Shown here one piece after another: positions 1 through 6,033 of a stretch of 7,625 bases of DNA. The stretch is taken from contig WRER01000026.1 of NCBI GenBank assembly GCA_009779205.1, forward strand, positions 1 through 7,625, in the 5' to 3' direction. Each line of letters begins with the position of its first letter. Position 1 is the stretch's first letter. This DNA comes from Methanobacteriota archaeon. Lineage in GTDB: Archaea > Halobacteriota > Methanomicrobia > Methanomicrobiales > Methanospirillaceae. The translations under genes and the position numbers were made by a program. The notes beneath the pieces are model-generated. The model was not told the DNA's origin, searched no databases, and was given only the letters and a program-made list of their open reading frames with translations.

Positions 1-1758
1 CATGTCATTGTTAGAAACCTCACCGCTGTTGAGACGCTTGGAAGCTGCACTTATATTGCCAGCGATAAGACTGGCACCCTTACGGTAAACCAGCAAACCA
101 TAAAAGCGATAATATTACCAGATAAAACCGTCATCCACATCACAGGAGAAGGATATAACGGAGAGGGAACGATAGAAAACGATCAAAGCCCAGCCACGAA
201 TCAGCACCTCAGCACATTAGCGACAGTCAGTTCACTGACAAACGAAGGGACGCTCACGTATCAAAATGGAAATTGGAGAAATTCCGGCGATGCTGTAGAT
301 GTCGCATTTCTTGCATTTGCCTGGAAAATGGGAATTGATCTTACAGCCCTTCGTGATTCTGTTACCATTATTGCTGAGACACATTATGCACCTGAGATCA
401 GATTCTCGGCACTTTATTACACAAAGCCAGATTCCAATGTCATCCATGTCGCAGTAAAAGGAGCCGTTGAAACACTTCTCGAAAAATGTGTGTCATCTAA
501 TCATAGCGAAATAGGTGAAGAAGCAGAGGCTCTTGCTGAGGCAGGGTATCGTGTCATCTGCGTTGCCCATGGGCACCTTCCTGTAGGAACAACACTCCCG
601 GAAGAGCCAACTGTTGAGCATCTCCCACCCCTTGAACTTCTTGGACTTGCTGGATGTATTGATCCCTTGCGTCCTGACGCTCAGGAAGCAGTAACCACCT
701 GCCACGAAGCAGGTATTGTTGTCTCCATGGTTACCGGCGATCATCCAAAAACAGCTCTTACTATCGCAAAAGAACTTGGAATTGCAAAAGGCGAGCAGGA
801 TCTAGTAACCGGTATCTCCCTTGAAGCACTTGGTGATGAAGAAGAACCAGCATTCTGTGAAGCTGTTCGAAAATCACGGGTATTTGCTCGAATCTCTCCT
901 CTTCAGAAACGATCCATTGTTGCAGCACTTCAAAAGAACGGAGAATATGTAGCTGTGACTGGCGATGGTGTCAATGACACTCCCGCTCTTCGAAAAGCGC
1001 ATATTGGTGTTGCGATGGGATCTGGCACAGATCTTGCAAAAGACACCGCTGCCATGATAATAACAGATGATCGGTTTTCTTCGATTGTATCCGGTATTGC
1101 GCTTGGGCGTATGACCTATGACAATATTAGAAAAGTCATCTCGATTCTCGTCAGCACATGCATTGCTGAGGTCGCAATGGTGCTACTGGCACTCGCCCTC
1201 TTCCTTCCTGTTCCTCTCACTGCACTTCAACTTCTCTGGCTTAATCTCGCAACAAATGGTCTTCAAACCATAGCACTTGCATTTGAGCCGGAAGAGCCAG
1301 GCGTCATGAAACGAAAGCCTCGAGAGCCAGCTGAGCCAATCTTCAACAAACTGATGCTTCAACAGCTTGCTGTCGGTGCTGGGTACATGGCCACTGTTGG
1401 ATTCCTTGTATGGTACACACTACTGCATATGGGATGGGATGTATCAGCTAGCCGAAACATGGTGCTTCTTGTAATGGTGCTTATGATAAATGCTCATTGT
1501 CTGAACTCGAGATCCGAACACTTGTCTATTTTCTCCCTCTCTCCGCTGAAAAATCTCCCTCTTATGGGTACGATTGTTGGAGTTCAGCTCTTGCAAATCA
1601 TGATTCTGTACATCCCATTGACTCAACAAATTCTTGAAGTCCAGCCGGTAACTCTGTATAATTGGATAGTTCTCTTCATCCTTGCACTTGGCATTATCGC
1701 TGCTATGGAAATTTTTAAATATATCAAACGAAGAGAAGATGCCAAGAATTCCATATAA
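1..1758 (+). CDS. P2-type cation-transporting ATPase, 5'-truncated by the window edge
   Basis: ATP-driven cation pump of the cytoplasmic membrane. Frame 1 is open from the first base, giving 585 visible residues before the TAA. Visible features are the phosphorylation motif DKTGTLT (Asp22), the nucleotide-binding KGA (Lys153), DPLR (221-224), TGDHPKT (from 245), the HAD lysine in SPLQKR (Lys303) and the Mg-binding TGDGVND (Asp322, Asp326). Six hydrophobic segments follow, matching M5-M10: about 380-403, 406-424, 456-476, 487-502, 521-541 and 553-573. The protein ends in a basic tail. Family members are usually near 900 residues, so M1-M4 and the actuator domain with its TGE motif lie upstream. 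In M5, Glu390 matches SERCA Glu771. In M6, Asn415 and Thr418 match SERCA Asn796 and Thr799, but Asn419 replaces SERCA Asp800. The transported ion (Ca2+, H+, Na+ or other) therefore cannot be named. An ATG at 328 is internal to the P-type core and is not the start. Confidence 0.96.
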   Translation, partial: HVIVRNLTAVETLGSCTYIASDKTGTLTVNQQTIKAIILPDKTVIHITGEGYNGEGTIENDQSPATNQHLSTLATVSSLTNEGTLTYQNGNWRNSGDAVDVAFLAFAWKMGIDLTALRDSVTIIAETHYAPEIRFSALYYTKPDSNVIHVAVKGAVETLLEKCVSSNHSEIGEEAEALAEAGYRVICVAHGHLPVGTTLPEEPTVEHLPPLELLGLAGCIDPLRPDAQEAVTTCHEAGIVVSMVTGDHPKTALTIAKELGIAKGEQDLVTGISLEALGDEEEPAFCEAVRKSRVFARISPLQKRSIVAALQKNGEYVAVTGDGVNDTPALRKAHIGVAMGSGTDLAKDTAAMIITDDRFSSIVSGIALGRMTYDNIRKVISILVSTCIAEVAMVLLALALFLPVPLTALQLLWLNLATNGLQTIALAFEPEEPGVMKRKPREPAEPIFNKLMLQQLAVGAGYMATVGFLVWYTLLHMGWDVSASRNMVLLVMVLMINAHCLNSRSEHLSIFSLSPLKNLPLMGTIVGVQLLQIMILYIPLTQQILEVQPVTLYNWIVLFILALGIIAAMEIFKYIKRREDAKNSI

Positions 1759-1794
1759 ATCTGTGATAATTGGATGAAATTGGAAATAAGCAAA

Positions 1795-1829
1795 ACTTCT
1801 CATTTTTAGTTATGTTTGTTCATCTTTCC
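1795..1829 (+). terminator. T-rich stretch, possible archaeal terminator of the ATPase gene
   Basis: Starting 36 bases after the ATPase stop codon, this stretch has several T runs, including five T at 1803-1807 and shorter runs in GTTTGTT and CATCTTTCC. Archaeal RNA polymerase is known to terminate at oligo-T tracts without needing a hairpin, and no strong stem was seen here. The position, between a stop codon and a likely promoter, fits, but the T runs are short. Confidence 0.35.
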
Positions 1830-1864
1830 TAGTAGTAAATACATAGGATTTATTAATGGATCAA

Positions 1865-1882
1865 TCCAAACGATTCATATAT
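1865..1882 (+). promoter_or_regulatory. Candidate BRE/TATA promoter for the propeller gene
   Basis: An A-rich BRE-like element (CCAAACGA, 1866-1873) directly precedes a TATA-like box (TTCATATATC, 1874-1883). Archaeal transcription usually starts about 25 bases past the box centre, which would be near 1904. That gives a leader of about 36 bases containing the ribosome binding site. A competing, weaker AT-rich candidate is TTTATTAAT at 1849-1857. Confidence 0.45.
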
Positions 1883-1925
1883 CATCGATGTAACACAGGC
1901 CTATGTCAGGTGGGTTGATAGTGTT

Positions 1926-1932
1926 GGGGGTG
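1926..1932 (+). promoter_or_regulatory. Ribosome binding site of the propeller gene
   Basis: GGGGGTG matches the archaeal GGAGGTG consensus except for one base and ends 8 bases before the ATG at 1941. An in-frame TAG at 1938-1940 sits directly in front of that ATG, so no longer N-terminus is possible. Together these fix the start. Confidence 0.7.
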
Positions 1933-1940
1933 TGGAATAG

Positions 1941-4900
1941 ATGAAATGTCTACAGTATGCCATGTGTGCACTTGCACTCATCCTTATTACTGGAGGGTTC
2001 GTATGTGCGGAGGAGTTCGCGATCTCTGCAGAGAATTCTTCTGGGGATGATCTGGCAATAAATTCATTTTCAGCTTCTTATGGAGAGGTTGAAATAGTAC
2101 CGCTGAGTGCTGCAGCAGCACTTACAAGTTCAGATCTTACACCAGACGAGTTTGCAATGGCGTCTGTTTTCGTTATTGAAAGCGCGCAGGCAAGCGGAAA
2201 TCTGGGAAAGTACAGTGGTCAGGAGACTCCGATCACGTACAGCGCAACAAATGTATTTCCCAGAATTTCTGATCGCTTTATTGTATGGGAAGAATGGACA
2301 TATGGCCGTTCAGAGGTGCGTAGTTATGCCCTTGATTCTGGTTCATTATCCAGTTTAGTTCCATCAAATTACCCTCGTGCTTCTCCAGACACTGCTGGTG
2401 AGTATATTGTATATGAGCAGACAGGAGGAACTGCAACTTCCAGCTCAAAAAGTACAAATATCTATGTGCATGACAGCATAGCCCACAGCGAGCAGGTAAT
2501 AGCACCATATGCTGCAAATCAGTTTGCACCTGCAGTCTCTGGAAGATATGCTGTCTGGCAGGATTGGAGAACCGGCGTTCCAAATATCTACCTTGCTGAT
2601 TTGAGAGGTGGATCTGTAATGCCTATCAGTTCGAGTCATGCAGAGCAGTTATTTCCTTCGATTTCCGGAACCAATATTGTATGGGAGGACTGGAGAAATG
2701 GGAATGCAGACATCTATCTGTATGATATTGCAACAGCCACTGAACGCCAGCTTACCCAAGGTCCAGGAAACGAACAAAAACCACGAATAAGTGGGAATAT
2801 CGTTGTCTGGCAGGATGATCGGGAGCATTCTTCAAGCATTTACGCATTAACCCTTGACAACATGGTCGAGGTGCAGATCTCTTTTGACGAAGGGTCTCAA
2901 GTGAATCCAGATATCTCTGGCGGACTCGTAGTCTGGGAACACCGTGTAAATTCAATTGGAAATATACACATGCTGGATCTGATGGAAAACCGTGTATATC
3001 AGATAACCGACTCTCAGTATGACTGCAAGAATCCGTCAATCTATGGCACAAATATTGTATGGGAAGATTACCGCACCGGCAGTCCAAACATCTATATGTT
3101 CCAGGCGCGTGGTGATTCTTCATCAACCACTGCATATCGTTTCTATGGTGCAGTTCACTTAGATAACAATGAAGCACCACCAGGAACAGTTGTCGAAGCT
3201 GTTATTGATGGCATTGTACGTGGTAGTTTCACCGTCGTTGCTTCAGGGCTTGTTGGAAATTCATATGGTCCATATCTTGAAGTTCCAATCTTCAGCTATG
3301 ACTATGGCAAGACCATACAGTTCTATGTAAACCAGTACCTGGCAGATCAGACCATTCCGGTTGCAACACCAGGCATCTCTCAGATCAGCTTGAGTGCAAT
3401 CAACAGTGGCACTCCGCCAATTGGCACATACACACTTCAAGGAACCCTGTATATTGATGGACAGCCTGCACCACAAGGCACTATTCTCACAGCATATGCA
3501 GGTTCCTCGCAGCGTGCAACAGCCACAGTGTATGGAAATGGCCAGTACAGTTCATTTGTTGTGCCAGTGTACTCGCAGGACGTGGGCACTACCCTTTCGT
3601 TCTCTGCGGTATATGGACAGCGAATCTCACAAAGCACGACTCGCATATCTATTGGAGAAAAAGTAAACCTGCCATTTGATATCCTCTGCGCAGGATCTTC
3701 ATCCCCTTCATTACAAACCCCTGTATTCTCGGGAACAGTGATGATTGACAGAATGCCAGCACCAGTAGGTTCTGTTCTCACTGCATTCGTTGGAGATGTC
3801 GTTCGTGCCCAGACAACACTTAGCAGCGCAGGCCAATATAGTAACCTCGCAGTTCCAGTTACTCAAAGTGACATTGGAAAACGTGTTACCTTCTATCTGA
3901 CCTATAATACGATGAGTTATCAGGCAGCTCAGTCTGTGACTGTTGGAAGCAGCGGTAGCAGTAGTGGCACAACTGGGGACTCAAATACAATTCTGATCCT
4001 GTCTGCAGAGGAAAATCTGATTTTGGCCACAGAAGAGGATGGAGCCTTAGTCGCACTTGAACAAACAAGTACGTCACATAATGAATTTTCAACAGAGTCA
4101 CTCACTCTCATCGATCCATCTCATTCTGTACAGGCGCCCTCTTATGTCAGACTTGATCTTACGATATCAACGGGTACCAGTGGGGGGACGAGTGGTACAA
4201 CGGTACATGCATATTCATTCTCTGGATTTGCACAACTTGATGGAACGATGCTTCCAGCAGGAGCCATCATTTCGGCATATGTTAATAATGAACTCCGTGG
4301 AACAGCAACAACCCAGACACTTGGTCAGTACACAAATCTCCGTGTGCCAATCTACTCAGGCGATTATGGACGAAGCATCCACTTCACTGCTGTGCACGAA
4401 GGTCAGTCCTACCAAGCATCACAACAGATTACCGTTGGCTCCGGCGGCTCTATCTCTCCGACCACCGGACAAGATGGTTCCCTTATTGGCCTTTCAATGG
4501 GGGCAGAATCAGGTATAAACAGTGATATTGCTGCCCTGTCTTTAGATTCAGCTTCTGTACATGCAAAACTTGATCTGACATTCGCCAGATCTCAGCAACA
4601 GGTAGGCGGCTATCAATTCTATGGAATTGCAACGATTGATGGAATCTCAGCTCCTGTCGGAACACAGATGACTGCAAGAGTTGGAAACGAAGTCCGAACA
4701 CAAGTAATTCTTCAGACTGCCGGAAGTTACCACTCTATTGATGTTCCAATCTACTCAGGCGATTATGGAAAGGTGATCTCGTTTTATGCGACATATGGCG
4801 CAACCACCTATGAAGCTACGCAGTCTATAACGGTTGATGAGATTACAAATACAATAAAACAGTTGGATTTGAACTTTATCGCTCTCGCTGGTTCGACATA

Positions 4901-5951
4901 TCGATTCTATGGAACTGCAAGAATTGATGGACAGAGCGTCCCTGCACACACTACCATTCACGCGACTGTTGATGGTGAAGTTCGGGGTTCATTTACTGTG
5001 ACTCACACTGGTCAGTACGGATCTGCATCTGGTATGAAACTTGAGGTGCCAGTGTACAGGTCAGATATTGGAAAATATATCTATTTCAAGACTGCATCAG
5101 GAGCAGAAGCGACGCAAAGTCAGCTGATTTCTGGCGGACTTACTATCCGAAAGGATCTGACCTTTAGAACATCTCCACTCCAATCAGCTGATTTTGAAGC
5201 AACAACGGTGAGTGGAATCTCTCCATTGACGGTCTCATTCAGAGACAGGTCATCATCTGCTCCAAATGAATGGTACTGGGAGTTTGGGGATGGAGGTGTT
5301 TCTACAGAAAAGAATCCATCTCATACCTATATGGAAGCTGGACAGTACACCGTCCGTTTGACAGTCGGGTTTCCAAATAATGGTCCTATCCGTCAGGAAA
5401 TAAAATACAATTATATCAATGTGCTGAAAGGAGCTGAGGCAGAAGCATTTATCTCTCTCTCCCCTGGCTGGAATTTCATCTCTACACCAAAAACGCTTGC
5501 AACGAACTGGGATACCGCAGAGAAACTCTTTGGATCTGTTCCTGTTGCAGGACACAGTGTATTTTCCTTCAGCCCTAGGACAAATCAGTGGATGCCGCTG
5601 ACTGCAAAATCTGTCTTTAAACCATTCGAACCAGTCTGGATTTATTCAGAGCACCCAACATCTATTCAGTTGTACTTTGAACCAGATGCCATGCAAATTC
5701 CACCAGTCAAACTTCTGACGAAAGGATGGAATACCTTTGGCATTACAAGCTTATCTCCAACATCTGCTCAGAACGCCCTTCTATCAGCTAAGGATGCTTG
5801 GGTCTATGTAATTGGGTATAATGCTGCAACACAGAGATACGAGCAGACTATTATGAATGTTCCTGAAAGCTACAACAACATATTAGTGCCAGGAAAGGGG
5901 TATTGGATCTACATGAGCGATGCAGGAGAACTTGCAGGATCAGGAGTGTAG
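1941..5951 (+). CDS. Secreted seven-bladed propeller, Ig-like repeat and PKD surface protein
   Basis: Function is unknown; the protein is exported and probably acts at the cell surface in binding or matrix building (inference). It has 1336 residues. A Sec signal peptide spans about 1-23, with a hydrophobic core and likely cleavage after VCA. A low-complexity N-terminal linker runs to about 99. Seven propeller blades (about 100-395) have the form 'xIxGxxIVWQDxRxGxxNIYxxDL', with core aromatic residues at 116, 158, 206, 248, 290, 332 and 374. Six Ig-like beta-sandwich repeats start near 398, 496, 594, 757, 890 and 986. A PKD domain follows (1083-1161; WEFGDG at 1113-1118), then a duplicated C-terminal module (1171-1336). 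No C-terminal transmembrane helix or PGF-CTERM-like sorting tail is visible, so attachment, if any, is non-covalent or through a partner. The start is fixed by an in-frame stop directly upstream and a good ribosome binding site. A paralogue follows 82 bases downstream. Such mosaics are common in Methanomicrobiales and Methanosarcina surface proteins. Confidence 0.95.
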   Translation: MKCLQYAMCALALILITGGFVCAEEFAISAENSSGDDLAINSFSASYGEVEIVPLSAAAALTSSDLTPDEFAMASVFVIESAQASGNLGKYSGQETPITYSATNVFPRISDRFIVWEEWTYGRSEVRSYALDSGSLSSLVPSNYPRASPDTAGEYIVYEQTGGTATSSSKSTNIYVHDSIAHSEQVIAPYAANQFAPAVSGRYAVWQDWRTGVPNIYLADLRGGSVMPISSSHAEQLFPSISGTNIVWEDWRNGNADIYLYDIATATERQLTQGPGNEQKPRISGNIVVWQDDREHSSSIYALTLDNMVEVQISFDEGSQVNPDISGGLVVWEHRVNSIGNIHMLDLMENRVYQITDSQYDCKNPSIYGTNIVWEDYRTGSPNIYMFQARGDSSSTTAYRFYGAVHLDNNEAPPGTVVEAVIDGIVRGSFTVVASGLVGNSYGPYLEVPIFSYDYGKTIQFYVNQYLADQTIPVATPGISQISLSAINSGTPPIGTYTLQGTLYIDGQPAPQGTILTAYAGSSQRATATVYGNGQYSSFVVPVYSQDVGTTLSFSAVYGQRISQSTTRISIGEKVNLPFDILCAGSSSPSLQTPVFSGTVMIDRMPAPVGSVLTAFVGDVVRAQTTLSSAGQYSNLAVPVTQSDIGKRVTFYLTYNTMSYQAAQSVTVGSSGSSSGTTGDSNTILILSAEENLILATEEDGALVALEQTSTSHNEFSTESLTLIDPSHSVQAPSYVRLDLTISTGTSGGTSGTTVHAYSFSGFAQLDGTMLPAGAIISAYVNNELRGTATTQTLGQYTNLRVPIYSGDYGRSIHFTAVHEGQSYQASQQITVGSGGSISPTTGQDGSLIGLSMGAESGINSDIAALSLDSASVHAKLDLTFARSQQQVGGYQFYGIATIDGISAPVGTQMTARVGNEVRTQVILQTAGSYHSIDVPIYSGDYGKVISFYATYGATTYEATQSITVDEITNTIKQLDLNFIALAGSTYRFYGTARIDGQSVPAHTTIHATVDGEVRGSFTVTHTGQYGSASGMKLEVPVYRSDIGKYIYFKTASGAEATQSQLISGGLTIRKDLTFRTSPLQSADFEATTVSGISPLTVSFRDRSSSAPNEWYWEFGDGGVSTEKNPSHTYMEAGQYTVRLTVGFPNNGPIRQEIKYNYINVLKGAEAEAFISLSPGWNFISTPKTLATNWDTAEKLFGSVPVAGHSVFSFSPRTNQWMPLTAKSVFKPFEPVWIYSEHPTSIQLYFEPDAMQIPPVKLLTKGWNTFGITSLSPTSAQNALLSAKDAWVYVIGYNAATQRYEQTIMNVPESYNNILVPGKGYWIYMSDAGELAGSGV
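2238..3125 (+). repeat. Seven propeller blades within the 1941-5951 gene
   Basis: This codes for seven copies of a unit of about 42 residues. Most copies carry a central (I/V)VW(E/Q)(D/E) strand followed by R-x-G-x-x-(N/D)IY and a D-(L/I) strand. The spacing of the core aromatic is 42, 48, 42, 42, 42 and 42. Blade 2 carries Tyr158 instead of Trp and is followed by a six-residue Ser/Thr-rich lengthening. Seven units suit a closed ring of the TolB/PD40 kind. Some blades share short exact DNA runs (AATATTGTATGGGA in blades 4 and 7). Confidence 0.88.
4347..4370 (+). repeat. Exact 24-base direct repeat, copy 1 (Ig-like unit 4)
   Basis: The 24 bases encoding most of PIYSGDYG in unit 4 are identical to 4746-4769 in unit 5, which starts 399 bases (133 codons) further on in the same frame. 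The surrounding codons differ. Confidence 0.9.
4746..4769 (+). repeat. Exact 24-base direct repeat, copy 2 (Ig-like unit 5)
   Basis: This is identical to 4347-4370 in unit 4 and encodes the same PIYSGDYG strand and turn. The match includes synonymous positions, so it is not explained by protein conservation alone. Confidence 0.9.
5187..5423 (+). other. PKD domain coding segment in the 1941-5951 gene
   Basis: Residues 1083-1161 begin ADFEATTVSGISPLTVSF. They contain WYWEFGDGG (1111-1119), KNPSHTY and QYTVRLTV, the standard order of a PKD (polycystic kidney disease) beta-sandwich. PKD domains in archaeal surface proteins act as spacers or in protein and glycan contacts. One copy is present, between the Ig-like array and the C-terminal module. 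Confidence 0.92.
5451..5948 (+). repeat. Duplicated C-terminal 'GWN' module of the 1941-5951 gene
   Basis: Residues 1171-1336 form two related halves. Half one has SPGWNFIS (Trp1177), a VFSFSPRTNQW strand and FEPVWIYSE (Trp1233). Half two has TKGWNTFG (Trp1263), YVIGYNAATQRYE and GKGYWIYMSD (Trp1322). The offsets between matching tryptophans are 86 and 89 residues, supporting an old internal duplication. Similar 'LxPGWNFxSxP' tails are known at the ends of other methanogen surface proteins; their role is not established. Confidence 0.8.
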
Positions 5952-5986
5952 ACTATAAGAGAATTGTACTGCAAACACTCAAAACA

Positions 5987-5996
5987 CCTAAATACC
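5987..5996 (+). promoter_or_regulatory. Weak candidate TATA box for the second propeller gene
   Basis: CCTAAATACC follows an A-rich AAAACA (5981-5986) that could act as BRE. A start about 25 bases past the box would leave a leader of roughly 18 bases holding the GGTGA ribosome binding site. The nearby CTATTTAATC (5996-6005) is an alternative but lies too close to the gene. Read-through from the upstream paralogue is equally possible, given the 82-base gap and no clear terminator. Confidence 0.3.
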
Positions 5997-6024
5997 TATT
6001 TAATCATTTATTGAACATACATAT

Positions 6025-6029
6025 GGTGA
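6025..6029 (+). promoter_or_regulatory. Ribosome binding site of the second propeller gene
   Basis: GGTGA is complementary to the archaeal 16S tail and lies 4 bases before the ATG at 6034. The in-frame stop TAA at 6001 and the lack of another ATG, GTG or TTG in this frame between them make 6034 the only reasonable start. Confidence 0.65.
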
Positions 6030-6033
6030 AAAC

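Larger units (their letters stand above)
3132..5174 (+). repeat. Six tandem Ig-like domains within the 1941-5951 gene
   Basis: Each unit has the order aromatic-x-F-x-G, then I-D-G-x-x-A-P-x-G-T, A-x-V-x-G-x-x-R, G-Q-Y, V-P-I/V-Y-x-x-D-x-G-K, an aromatic strand, and a final L-D-L-T-F-like strand. Unit starts are near residues 398, 496, 594, 757, 890 and 986. Units 1 and 6 carry a longer loop after the G-Q-Y position (GLVGNSYGPYLEVP and GQYGSASGMKLEVP); units 2-5 have a short one. Alternating hydrophobic strands suggest a beta-sandwich, but no named family is claimed. Confidence 0.85.

Noticed and set aside
1444..1803. Reverse-strand open frame of 119 codons opposite the ATPase end
   Set aside because: It lies almost wholly opposite a conserved transmembrane region, has no recognisable motif and no clear ribosome binding site; it is a shadow. 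The other reverse-strand frames are judged the same way.
1941..2009. Lipoprotein signal (Cys near the cleavage site in GGFVCA)
   Set aside because: The residue before Cys is Val, not Gly, Ala or Ser as a lipobox needs; ordinary signal peptidase cleavage after VCA fits better. The Cys in the signal of the second protein (LFLC) fails for the same reason.
2238..3125. DNA-level tandem repeat or satellite suggested by the blade periodicity of 126 bases
   Set aside because: The period reflects protein repeats; nucleotide identity between blades is limited to short runs, so it is not a satellite array.
5944..5980. Inverted repeat GAGTGT (5944-5949) and ACACTC (5975-5980) around the stop codon of the first propeller gene
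   Set aside because: The stem is only 6 base pairs with a 25-base loop, overlaps the coding end and has no T tract after it, so it does not support a terminator.
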